DNA of 53,899 nucleotides, taken from contig JAIDCJ010000023.1 in NCBI GenBank assembly GCA_029055875.1, positions 10,355 through 64,253 on the forward strand, in the 5' to 3' direction. The notes beneath the pieces are model-generated. The model did no database searches. It was not told the DNA's origin and worked only from the letters and a program-made list of their open reading frames with translations. This stretch comes from Clostridia bacterium. GTDB lineage: Bacteria; Bacillota; Clostridia; Christensenellales; Borkfalkiaceae. A program made the position numbers and the translations under genes. Shown piece by piece: positions 40,070 to 47,355 of this stretch (within the stretch, counting starts at the first letter, position 1; each line of letters begins with the position of its first letter).

Positions 40070-41656
40070 ATGGGAACTTTTTTAAGCTCAATGTTAAACG
40101 CGGTTGCCAACGCCCCGATTCTGCAAGAGGGCTTTTATATCAGCCCGGGCGATCTTGGTAAATTTGCGCAAGTCATTATCGAAGGCGTCGGTATTATCGG
40201 CGTCGGCATTATTCTGTTCGCGCTTACACTCAAAGCAATCACGTTGCCCTTCGATATTTATCAGCGCATTAAAATGCGTAAGCAGACGCTCATCATGCGC
40301 AAAATGCAGCCCGAGCTCGAAAAATTGCAGAAGCAGTACGCAGACAATAAGCAAATGTACAACCAGAAAATGATGGAGTTGTACAAAAAGAACGGCTACA
40401 GTATGCTCGGCGCGTGTCTGCCCATGATTATTTCCATGGTCATTCTGATTATCGCGTTCGCAGGCTTCCGCGGATATTCCACTTCTGCGAACCTCGCCAT
40501 GTACGAGGGAATGTCCGAGGCTTATAATTCGGCGATTGCCGAATACCGCATAGACGGAGATAAAGACAATTTACCGCTAAACTATCACTTGCCCGCCGAA
40601 GCCGAAGCGGACGATCTCACCATTCATTTGGAAGATTGGACGGACGAAAACAAAATCGCTTTGGATAACTGGACGAGCCTTGCTTCGCACGCAGAGGGCG
40701 GGTTTTATTATACGGTAGGAACGTTTGCGGCAACCTCCGAAGATTCCGCCGAGTCGGAAAATTCCCAACTGAAATATTTAATCGTGCAGTCGGCAAACGC
40801 GGACGAAAAGTGTATCTTCTATTGGTATCCGCTCTTCGGGGACGGCACGATCGGGACCAAAGAATATAAAATCGATATCGACAAGCTGCTCGGCCTTGAC
40901 GGCATTCCGGCAAAAATCGAAACGATTCAAGCGGAAGAAGCCGAGAAAGGAACACCCGTATCCCAAGAAGAGGCGTGCCAGCTTTACTATGCGAAAAAAG
41001 GCGCGGAAGAGGCGCGTGATTGGTACAGGGGCAAGGGTAATTACGAAGGACAGCGCAACAATTCGGGCTTCCTTTGGATCAAAAACGTTTGGCGGCCAGA
41101 CGTTTCCTACAACTGTCCCATCATTAAAAAGCACAGCGATTTTATCAAAGATTTCAATAATGCTTCGGTAAAATTCGAGGATAAGAGTAAACCCAAAGCG
41201 AAGCTCAAAGACGTGCTCGACGAAACCAACTACAAATATCTCACCATGGAGCTCGACAAGGAGACCAAATCTCCCAACGGATACTTTATTCTGATTATCC
41301 TTTCCATCGGGCTCATGGTGCTTTCGCAGTTCATTTCCATGAGAAGCCAGAAGGAAACGAATAAATATCAGACGGTGGACGGCTCGGGCGCACGCACGCA
41401 GAAGATCATGCTCGTGGTCATGCCTATCATCTACGCGATATTCGCGTTTATGTACAGTGCCGCGTTCTCCGTGTACATGGTTATGAGCAGCTTCATTACC
41501 ATCTGCACGACGCTCATTACCAATTTGATTATCGACCGCGTGTATCATAAGAAAGAAGTAGCGGAAATCAAAGAGCAGAATTCCCGCATTCCCGCATGGA
41601 TGAAAGAGCGGGAGGCCGCCGGAAAAAAGAATAAGAATCAAAAGAACGGAAAATAA
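40070..41656 (+). CDS. yidC: Membrane protein insertase YidC/SpoIIIJ with enlarged outer loop
   Basis: Inserts and folds membrane proteins. The core is clear: helix 36-57, cytoplasmic coiled hairpin (63-112), helix 113-133, helix 404-424 and the final helices (445-490), then a basic tail. Between residues ~134 and 403 lies an outer region of about 270 residues, where usual Firmicute proteins have a few dozen; FLWIKNVWRPD (334-344) is the normal end of this loop. The groove arginine of the family appears as Lys55 (LTLKAITLP). No lipobox at the N-terminus, unlike SpoIIIJ. GAGGA precedes the ATG. Confidence 0.93.
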   Translation: MGTFLSSMLNAVANAPILQEGFYISPGDLGKFAQVIIEGVGIIGVGIILFALTLKAITLPFDIYQRIKMRKQTLIMRKMQPELEKLQKQYADNKQMYNQKMMELYKKNGYSMLGACLPMIISMVILIIAFAGFRGYSTSANLAMYEGMSEAYNSAIAEYRIDGDKDNLPLNYHLPAEAEADDLTIHLEDWTDENKIALDNWTSLASHAEGGFYYTVGTFAATSEDSAESENSQLKYLIVQSANADEKCIFYWYPLFGDGTIGTKEYKIDIDKLLGLDGIPAKIETIQAEEAEKGTPVSQEEACQLYYAKKGAEEARDWYRGKGNYEGQRNNSGFLWIKNVWRPDVSYNCPIIKKHSDFIKDFNNASVKFEDKSKPKAKLKDVLDETNYKYLTMELDKETKSPNGYFILIILSIGLMVLSQFISMRSQKETNKYQTVDGSGARTQKIMLVVMPIIYAIFAFMYSAAFSVYMVMSSFITICTTLITNLIIDRVYHKKEVAEIKEQNSRIPAWMKEREAAGKKNKNQKNGK

Positions 41657-41679
41657 TCCATCCGAAAAGAGGTAGGAAC

Positions 41680-42552
41680 ATGGAAGAGAAGGAATTCACC
41701 GGAAAGACGGTAGAAGACGCAGTAGCCGCGGGACTCAAGGAGCTCGGGCTCACGGCGGAAGAAGTGGAAGTCACGGTACTCGACGAGGGCAAGAAGAAGC
41801 TGATCGGCTCGGTGCCCGCGCGCGTTTTGCTTACCCCCAAGAATAAAGCGACGGACGGAGAGCGCGCAATTAAATTTTTGATCGGACTTCTGCCCCACCT
41901 CGGCGTGAATGCAGAGCCCGTGCTCGAAGAAGAAAACGAGAAAATTATTATCAATCTTACGGCGGAATCGGCGCGCGAAATTATCGGCCGCCGCGGTGAA
42001 ATGATCGACGCCATTCAGGTGCTCACGGGTGCGGTTGCCAATACGGGCCGCCGCGACTACAAGCGCGTCGTGGTGGATTGCAGCAATTACCGCGAAGAGC
42101 GTGAAGAAACCTTGAAGCACGTTGCGAATAAACTCGCCGCGAAAGCGGTGCGCACGGGACGCCGCGTTCGGTTGGAACCCATGAACCCCTACGAGCGCAG
42201 AATTATCCACGCGGCGCTTGCGGAAAGCGAAGAAGTATTCACCAAGAGCGAGGGCAGAGAACCCGAACGCTTCGTGGTGATCATTCCCAAGAATGCAAAG
42301 AACGGCGGAAGAGGCGGTAGAGACAAAAACCGTTCGGGCAAGGACGGACGCCGCCGCGAAAAATACGGAGATAAGTTCGGCGAGAAAAAGCCGTACCCGA
42401 AGCGCGAGCTTCCTGCGGAAGACACGCCGCAGACCTCGGGCACGACCTACAAGAAGGGCGGCTATAACGGATTCTTCGGAACCTTCCTCGGGAACGAAGG
42501 CGAAGAAGATACGACGACCGACACGACGCCCACCGAAAATTCGGAAGAATAA
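41680..42552 (+). CDS. jag: RNA-binding protein Jag/KhpB (EloR)
   Basis: A 290-residue RNA-binding protein that partners with KhpA and affects cell elongation and division in Firmicutes. Domains: Jag-N (EFTGKTVEDAVAAGLKELGL), KH (ESAREIIGRRGEMIDAIQVL), R3H (MNPYERRIIHAALAE ... SEGREPERFVVI), and a C-terminal charged extension of about 80 residues (Gly/Arg/Lys-rich, then Asp/Thr) absent from many homologues and likely disordered. Follows yidC by 23 bp, the classical pair. Confidence 0.95.
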   Translation: MEEKEFTGKTVEDAVAAGLKELGLTAEEVEVTVLDEGKKKLIGSVPARVLLTPKNKATDGERAIKFLIGLLPHLGVNAEPVLEEENEKIIINLTAESAREIIGRRGEMIDAIQVLTGAVANTGRRDYKRVVVDCSNYREEREETLKHVANKLAAKAVRTGRRVRLEPMNPYERRIIHAALAESEEVFTKSEGREPERFVVIIPKNAKNGGRGGRDKNRSGKDGRRREKYGDKFGEKKPYPKRELPAEDTPQTSGTTYKKGGYNGFFGTFLGNEGEEDTTTDTTPTENSEE

Positions 42553-42559
42553 AATTTAT

Positions 42560-42589
42560 CCCGCCGCAAAACACGGCGGGTATTTTTAT
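42560..42589 (+). terminator. Terminator of the dnaN-jag gene cluster
   Basis: Stem CCCGCCG / CGGCGGG with loop CAAAACA, followed by TATTTTTAT. Confidence 0.88.
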
Positions 42590-42604
42590 AAAATTTAGAA
42601 TCAT

Positions 42605-43039
42605 ATGAGTTGGTTTAATTATTACGGATTAATTGCAGTTGCAATTATATTAATACCCAATATTATTAGCGCGTTGGTTGACAAAGGCGCATTTGAAAAC
42701 AAGTACACGAATAAGGCAATCCTTGCATTAGAGCAAATAGGGCGTTACGGTTGTATGGTTTTTATGACGTTTAATATTCCGTACACATATTTCAATTTTT
42801 GGTTCGACCACGCTCTTATGGTGTATCTGATTGTAAACGGAGTATTGCTTCTGCTGTACGTACTTGGTTGGATTTTGTTTCGGAAAGGACGGAACACGAT
42901 AAAAATGCTTTGGCTTTCAATTATTCCAACCGTCTTGTTTTTATTTAGCGGAATCATGCTTTTATCAATTCCGCTTATTGTTCTTGCGGTGATCTTCGGA
43001 ATAGGACATATCACGGTTAGCTATATGAACAGAAATTAA
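42605..43039 (+). CDS. Small four-helix membrane protein
   Basis: A 144-residue protein with four predicted membrane helices: residues ~7-24, 45-64, 71-92 and 100-140 (the last part probably two short helices). No catalytic or transport motifs. No strong ribosome binding site. In place of the mnmE-mnmG genes that often follow jag. Function unknown. Confidence 0.7.
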   Translation: MSWFNYYGLIAVAIILIPNIISALVDKGAFENKYTNKAILALEQIGRYGCMVFMTFNIPYTYFNFWFDHALMVYLIVNGVLLLLYVLGWILFRKGRNTIKMLWLSIIPTVLFLFSGIMLLSIPLIVLAVIFGIGHITVSYMNRN

Positions 43040-43075
43040 CTCTAAACTTCAATCTTTCTTTATGCACACAAAACA

Positions 43076-43108
43076 AAAAGCGCTCGGATGATTCACTCGA
43101 GTGCTTTT
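43076..43108 (+). terminator. Terminator after the 144-aa membrane protein gene
   Basis: Stem AAAAGCGCTCG / CGAGTGCTTTT with one G-T wobble and an 11-nt loop. It is followed by repeat copy A. Confidence 0.82.
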
Positions 43109-43156
43109 ATTGAAAATAAATTTTGCGCACAGTTAAAGTGAAAATCCCTTAAAAAT

Positions 43157-43310
43157 CCATAAAAAAGGGGGGTTCTCAGCTTATTTCTGAGAAAAAACTC
43201 CTCTTTTTTCCCGCAAAAAACCGAATTTTTAGAAAAAACTTCGCTCAGAATTAACGTGAGAGCACGTTTTTGACGCATTTTTGGGGCAATTTTCGGAAAA
43301 TTTTACTTTT
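43157..43310. repeat. Structured intergenic repeat, copy A
   Basis: About 155 bp nearly identical to 44568-44721. It starts CCATAAAAAAGGGG, contains a hairpin with TTCTCAG / CTGAGAA (loop CTTATTT) inside a larger stem of A6G4 pairing with CTC and T6, then conserved TTAACGTGAGAGC and TTTTTGACGCATTTTTG, and ends TTTTCGGAAAATTTTACTTT. Upstream terminators of both copies also resemble each other. No gene is seen in it; it fills the 328-bp gap before 43368. Confidence 0.9.
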
Positions 43311-43326
43311 TTATCCTTCGATATGC

Positions 43327-43332
43327 TATAAT
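43327..43332 (+). promoter_or_regulatory. Extended -10 of the 43368 gene
   Basis: TGC-TATAAT, 35 bp before the start codon and directly after repeat copy A. No good -35 is visible at 17 bp. Confidence 0.5.
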
Positions 43333-43367
43333 GGTTGTACGATAAACAGTAATTTAGAGGACTATTT

Positions 43368-43937
43368 ATGAATACGGAACAGTTCAAAGAAGAAATGAAA
43401 AAACGAACGTATATCACGGCTAATTCCGAAATGCACTTACATATGCACGAAATGGTGCAAAGAGCGAGAAAGATAACTGTCGAGATAAATAACGCATATC
43501 ATACGCCCGAAGAATTGCGAGATCTATTTTCCCGGCTCATAGGAAATTCGATTGACAAGAGTTTCGGTCTGTTTCCACCGTTTTATACCGACTACGGGCA
43601 AAACATAACAATCGGCAAAAACGTCTTTATCAATTCGGGTTGCTGTTTTCAGGATCAAGGCGGAATAGAGATTGGAAATAACGTTCTTATCGGGCAACAA
43701 GTAGTATTGGCAACGTTAAATCACGATTTAACGCCTGAAAAACGAGCAAATATGTCGCCTGCCCCTATCAAAATAGGAAACGACGTATGGATAGGCGCAC
43801 ACGCAACGATTCTTGCGGGAGTAACTATCGGCAACGGTGCGGTTGTTGCCGCAGGCGCGGTTGTAACGAAAGACGTTCCCGCAAATACGGTTGTCGGCGG
43901 AGTACCCGCAAAAATTATAAAAACAATTATGGAATAG
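43368..43937 (+). CDS. Sugar O-acetyltransferase (Maa/LacA type)
   Basis: A 189-residue left-handed beta-helix acetyltransferase. The Maa-type N-terminus is present ([38 protein letters not shown]), followed by [20 protein letters not shown], catalytic His in LATLNHDL, and [26 protein letters not shown] for CoA binding. GAGGA precedes the ATG. With the lipoprotein gene it forms a cassette flanked by repeat copies A and B. Substrate unknown. Confidence 0.9.
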   Translation: MNTEQFKEEMKKRTYITANSEMHLHMHEMVQRARKITVEINNAYHTPEELRDLFSRLIGNSIDKSFGLFPPFYTDYGQNITIGKNVFINSGCCFQDQGGIEIGNNVLIGQQVVLATLNHDLTPEKRANMSPAPIKIGNDVWIGAHATILAGVTIGNGAVVAAGAVVTKDVPANTVVGGVPAKIIKTIME

Positions 43938-43940
43938 GTT

Positions 43941-44444
43941 ATGAAGAAACTTTTTGCGGTTCTTTTTATTGCGCTAATAATGTGTTTCGCCTTTGCAGGG
44001 TGCAATAAAACTGAAAAACCGCCTTATGACAACGGCGGTAATGGAGCAACAGGCACTTTGCCAGAAGAAGATAATAAGGATATTACAAAGATGTATTTGA
44101 CGATAAACGGAAATAAAATTGAAGTAATCCTTGCTGAAAATTGTGCAGTGGATGCGCTTGTGGAAATATTAATGCAGGGAGACATAACTTACACGGCAGA
44201 TGACTACGGCGGATTTGAAAAGGTCGGAAGTTTAGGGTATACTCTCCCTACTGATAATTCGCAGATAACAACGCAAGCGGGTGATGTTATTCTATATTCG
44301 GGAAATCAGATAGTCTTGTTTTACGGCAGTAATTCGTGGTCATACACAAGATTAGGCAAAATAAACGGTTATTTCGTTTCAGAGCTTCGCACTCTTTTAG
44401 GCGCGGGCAACGGTAGCGTTCAAGTCAGAATTAGTTTGAAATAA
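43941..44444 (+). CDS. Lipoprotein with cyclophilin-like domain
   Basis: A 167-residue protein with a lipoprotein signal peptide (lipobox FAGC at residues 18-21), a Gly/Asn-rich linker, and a C-terminal domain (LTINGNKIEVILAENCAVDAL, DYGGFEKVGSLGYTLP, AGDVILYSGNQIVLFYGSNSW, TRLGKING) that matches the cyclophilin-like fold family. Members lack proven isomerase residues, so enzyme activity is doubtful. It follows the acetyltransferase by 3 bp. Confidence 0.82.
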   Translation: MKKLFAVLFIALIMCFAFAGCNKTEKPPYDNGGNGATGTLPEEDNKDITKMYLTINGNKIEVILAENCAVDALVEILMQGDITYTADDYGGFEKVGSLGYTLPTDNSQITTQAGDVILYSGNQIVLFYGSNSWSYTRLGKINGYFVSELRTLLGAGNGSVQVRISLK

Positions 44445-44491
44445 TTATATAAATTTCAATTTGTCTTCATACAATTTTTTGTAAAAGAAAT

Positions 44492-44520
44492 GCTCTCGGA
44501 TAAATCGCCCGAGAGCTTTT
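44492..44520 (+). terminator. Terminator of the acetyltransferase-lipoprotein cassette
   Basis: Stem GCTCTCGG / CCGAGAGC with a 9-nt loop, followed by TTTTG. Followed by repeat copy B. Confidence 0.8.
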
Positions 44521-44567
44521 GTTGTGAGATAATTTTACGCATAATTAAAGCAAAAACACTATAAAAA

Positions 44568-44721
44568 CCATCAAAAAAGGGGCTTTCTCAGCTTATTTCT
44601 GAGAAAACACCCCTCTTTTTTCCCGCGAAAAACCGAATTTTCCGAAAAAAATTCGCTCAGAATTAACGTGAGAGCCCGTTTTTGACGCATTTTTGAGGCA
44701 ATTTTCGGAAAATTTTACTTT
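44568..44721. repeat. Structured intergenic repeat, copy B
   Basis: Same direction as copy A (43157-43310). The hairpin is conserved: AAAAAAGGGG...TTTCTCAG / CTGAGAAA...CCCCTCTTTTTT. It ends within the last codons of the convergent vat-like gene (stop at 44715). The gap 44445-44714 holds only this repeat and the terminator. Confidence 0.9.
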
Positions 44722-45362
44722 CTGCTCTTCAAAATTGCAGAGATTTCCCTCTTCACCTTTTCCAAATCGCTGCAAGAAAGAATCGGAATGAGTGCGTTGA
44801 TTTCTTTGATGCTCAAATTCCACCATTGAAATTCGAGGAGCAGAGCAATCAACTCGTCGTCGAACCGTTTGCGAACGGGCTTTGCAGGGTTTCCCGCAAC
44901 AATCGTATAGGGTGCAACGTCACTTCCCACAACGCTGTTCATGCCGATAATCGCGCCGTCACCGATATGTACGCCCGGCAAAATCGTCACGTTTTGTCCA
45001 ATCCAAACGTCGTTTCCAACAACGGTATCCCCTTTTATCGGCAGCTCGGAAAGCGGGGGAAGCTCCTGCTCCCAGCCCTCGAAGATATAAAAGGGATAGG
45101 TGGATGCCGCATTCATTTGGTGATTGGCGCCGTTCATTACAAAATTCACGCCCGCGGCAATTTGGCAGAATTTCCCGATAATCAGCTTATCGCCGTAAAA
45201 CCCGTAATGGTGCGTTACGTGTTTTTCAAAGTCCGTATCGCTAAAATAGGTAAAATCGCCGACGATAATATTCGGATTTGTAATCGTCGGTTTAATATAC
45301 GTTACCGTGTTGCAGTTCGGTACGGGAAAAATTCGATTGGGATCGGGGGTGCAGTTTTTCAT
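44715..45362 (-). CDS. Vat-like xenobiotic O-acetyltransferase
   Basis: A 215-residue hexapeptide acetyltransferase very similar in layout to streptogramin A acetyltransferases: YIKPTITNPNIIVGDFTYFS, FEKHVTHHYGFYGDKLIIGKF, FVMNGANHQM with the catalytic His, STYPFYIF, GNDVWIGQNVTILPGVHIGDG, and the late LLEFQWWNLSIKEINALIP. Such enzymes inactivate streptogramin A by acetylation. Chromosomal relatives may have other substrates, so resistance is not proven. Start at 45362; a longer frame to 45455 crosses a terminator. Confidence 0.88.
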   Translation of the reverse strand: MKNCTPDPNRIFPVPNCNTVTYIKPTITNPNIIVGDFTYFSDTDFEKHVTHHYGFYGDKLIIGKFCQIAAGVNFVMNGANHQMNAASTYPFYIFEGWEQELPPLSELPIKGDTVVGNDVWIGQNVTILPGVHIGDGAIIGMNSVVGSDVAPYTIVAGNPAKPVRKRFDDELIALLLEFQWWNLSIKEINALIPILSCSDLEKVKREISAILKSRK

Positions 45363-45383
45363 AAATATCTCCGAAAAAAATAA

Positions 45384-45401
45384 GAACGCCTTGCGGCGTT
45401 C
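45384..45401 (-). terminator. Terminator of the 76-aa gene
   Basis: Stem GAACGCC / GGCGTTC, loop TTGC; on the minus strand TTATTTTTTT follows. It lies between the 76-aa gene and the Vat-like gene. Confidence 0.82.
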
Positions 45402-45414
45402 TTTTTCCTTTTGA

Positions 45415-45645
45415 TTATCTGAGGTCGAGCCACAGAAGCGCAGCTGCTTTCGCATAGCCTCTGATTTTCTCTTTCGGGTACGGAGATTCTTCTCCGCCGT
45501 AAATATAAAGGAAATAATCTCCCTCGGGGGTCTGATACATCGTCAGTTCGTATCCCGTGGGGTCGCCGTAATCTTTGCTTGTGCATTTTTTCACAATCGT
45601 AGCCGTTTCCGTGTCGTAGGTTCTCTTTTTCGTTACCTTAATCAT
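45415..45645 (-). CDS. Small conserved protein of unknown function
   Basis: A 76-residue protein with mainly beta strands: KKRTYDTETATIVKKC, TGYELTMYQTPEGDYFLYIYGGEES and a final helix GYAKAAALLWL. The pattern KKRYDTETA...LY...G.YFL is known from many small Firmicute and phage-linked hypothetical proteins. GAAAGGAGG lies before the start and its promoter is clear. Function unknown. Confidence 0.8.
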   Translation of the reverse strand: MIKVTKKRTYDTETATIVKKCTSKDYGDPTGYELTMYQTPEGDYFLYIYGGEESPYPKEKIRGYAKAAALLWLDLR

Positions 45646-45677
45646 GATTTCCCGCCTCCTTTCTATAATGTATTATC

Positions 45678-45706
45678 ATTTTACGCTCTCCGTAAATTTT
45701 CGTCAA
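45678..45706 (-). promoter_or_regulatory. Promoter of the 76-aa gene
   Basis: TTGACG (45701-45706), 17-bp spacer and TAAAAT (45678-45683) on the minus strand. Confidence 0.78.
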
Positions 45707-45785
45707 TACATTCACAGAAATATTTTATAGATTGGGAAATTTTGTTAATTATTCACAAATTTTCATTTATTGCCCCGCAAAAATG

Positions 45786-46343
45786 TTATTCATTTACACT
45801 TTTCGGAAGATCGTGTTTTTTCAAAGACGAGAGCGCGGAGAGCGCATCGGAAATCGTCTGCGCCATGGAATACACCACGTTCAGCCGCGTGAGATTGAGC
45901 ACGGAATAGGAAAAGGACGACTTTTTTGCCACGATTCCGAGAATGGATACGTCGCCCACCTTGCCGAGACGCTTATTTGCGCCCGAACCGGGGCGAAGCG
46001 GCTGGTTGCTCACCTTCACAAGCCCGACGTCCGAATCTTCCCCGACTGCCGCATCTACCGCAATAATTTTACTGAACGGGTGCGTCTTTTTCAAAAAATT
46101 GTTAATATACTTAACTTCTTTTGCCGTGACGGGGGCGTTAAGCGTGCCGTAGACGAAACCGCGGAATTCGGGCCTACGCCGCAGCATAGTACCCGTAATC
46201 GGGCCGAGCGAATCCCCCACGGCCAAATCGCTGCCGATACAGAGCACGACGGGCGGGGCATCGGTTTCCCCCAAGCATTTTTCAAGGGCCATCATAATGC
46301 CGGTTTCCGCCATTGAATTATAAAAATGAAACGCGTAGTCCAT
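45786..46343 (-). CDS. yyaC: YyaC family spore protein
   Basis: A 185-residue DUF1256 protein, related in fold to the spore protease GPR and to hydrogenase maturation proteases. Visible: VVLCIGSDLAVGDSLGPITG, IIAVDAAVGEDSDVGLVKVSNQPLRPGSGANK and VGDVSILGIV. Expressed in sporulation in Bacillus, where it sits beside the soj-spo0J genes, as it lies near parAB here. The start at 46343 follows GGAGG; a frame to 46598 is a shadow of cvpA. Supports a spore-forming host. Confidence 0.93.
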   Translation of the reverse strand: MDYAFHFYNSMAETGIMMALEKCLGETDAPPVVLCIGSDLAVGDSLGPITGTMLRRRPEFRGFVYGTLNAPVTAKEVKYINNFLKKTHPFSKIIAVDAAVGEDSDVGLVKVSNQPLRPGSGANKRLGKVGDVSILGIVAKKSSFSYSVLNLTRLNVVYSMAQTISDALSALSSLKKHDLPKSVNE

Positions 46344-46408
46344 AATTCCTCCAAACGGATAGATTATGCCCACCCCGCCCGATTTTATAACATGGGCGGC
46401 AGAAACGT

Positions 46409-46437
46409 TCGACATTTTTTGTGAACGGTGGTATAAT
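46409..46437 (+). promoter_or_regulatory. cvpA promoter
   Basis: TCGACA (46409-46414), 17-bp spacer and TATAAT (46432-46437). Confidence 0.75.
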
Positions 46438-46458
46438 GGTAAAAAAAGGAGGTTGTCC

Positions 46459-47004
46459 GTGTCCTGGATTTTAGACGTTATTTTTGTGCTGGCAATCGTC
46501 GGCGGAATATTGATTGGCGTTCGCCGCGGCTTTATTGCGGAAATCTGTAAGCTCGCGGGAACCGTCTTTTCTATTTTTGTGGCAATTACCTTTTGCAACG
46601 CGTTTCAGGTAACGCTGGAAAAATGGTTCGGAATGACTTCCGCACTCGTGAACGCAATCGGAAACGAAACGGCAGGATATTGGATTGCCGTAGTAATCAG
46701 CTTCGTAATTTTAATTATTTTCGTGCGTTTGGCTGCCTGGGCGGTCGGAAAGCTTGGTACGGCACTCGTCGGGAAAATAAAAGCGTTTGACGTGGTCAAC
46801 CAGTTGTTCGGCGGATTATTGGGACTTTTGAAAACGGCAATAGCCTGTTTCCTAATTTTGGCTTTCTTCAAGAACCTGATTGGTTGGGCAAACCTCACCG
46901 CCTTTGAAAACTTTATTAATTCAAGTACGATTGTGGGAGCCATCTTCAAATGGGATTGGTTCATTCAAGCTTCCACCTTCTCGTTTTTAGGTTTTAAGAT
47001 ATAA
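46459..47004 (+). CDS. CvpA family membrane protein
   Basis: A 181-residue protein with four helices: LDVIFVLAIVGGILIGVRRG at the start with the family GxxRG, then segments near residues 30-50, 64-95 and 105-135. Start is GTG at 46459 with AGGAGG. Relatives are linked with colicin V export or purF expression in Proteobacteria and with yyaD-like genes near parAB in Firmicutes; the true role is unclear. Confidence 0.88.
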   Translation: MSWILDVIFVLAIVGGILIGVRRGFIAEICKLAGTVFSIFVAITFCNAFQVTLEKWFGMTSALVNAIGNETAGYWIAVVISFVILIIFVRLAAWAVGKLGTALVGKIKAFDVVNQLFGGLLGLLKTAIACFLILAFFKNLIGWANLTAFENFINSSTIVGAIFKWDWFIQASTFSFLGFKI

Positions 47005-47027
47005 ATATAACGGTAAATCAAACGAAA

Positions 47028-47056
47028 GAACCGCCCCTCGAGGGCGGCTTCTTTTA
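47028..47056 (+). terminator. Terminator of cvpA
   Basis: Stem GAACCGCCC / GGGCGGCTTC with loop near CTCGA, then TTTTATG. Confidence 0.82.
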
Positions 47057-47073
47057 TGTATTTTAGCACCCAA

Positions 47074-47089
47074 TGTTTCACGTGAAACA
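47074..47089. promoter_or_regulatory. parS: parS site 1
   Basis: TGTTTCACGTGAAACA, a perfect 16-bp match to the consensus ParB (Spo0J) binding site. It is 9 kb from oriC and 3 kb before parB. Confidence 0.97.
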
Positions 47090-47118
47090 TGCCAAAATCG
47101 GGGTTAAAATTCGGGAGT

Positions 47119-47134
47119 TGTTTCACATGAAACA
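47119..47134. promoter_or_regulatory. parS: parS site 2
   Basis: TGTTTCACATGAAACA, one central mismatch to consensus, 45 bp after site 1 in the same gap (47005-47355) before ftsH. Confidence 0.92.
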
Positions 47135-47262
47135 TTTTTGCCCATTTTTGCGGTGCGCTGAGCCCCAAATGATGCAAAATTGCCCTTTTCTACCTCGTTG
47201 GCTGTCTTAGGGTTATCTTGTGTGATAATTTGATAAAATCGGAAAGATTTTCCAAGATTTGC

Positions 47263-47291
47263 TTGATAAATAATAAAACTTATGATAATAT
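47263..47291 (+). promoter_or_regulatory. ftsH promoter (candidate)
   Basis: TTGATA (47263-47268), 17-bp spacer and TAATAT (47286-47291), ~65 bp before the TTG start of ftsH. Confidence 0.55.
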
Positions 47292-47355
47292 AATTAGGCA
47301 CAAAAGCCGCATACTAACAGTTGAGGCATTCATATATTATAAAAGGAGATTCGAT

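Noticed and set aside
43229-44826. Conserved minus-strand frames in repeat copies A and B (SHVNSER)
   Set aside because: The similarity is explained by DNA identity of the repeats; there is no start site and copy A has an early stop.
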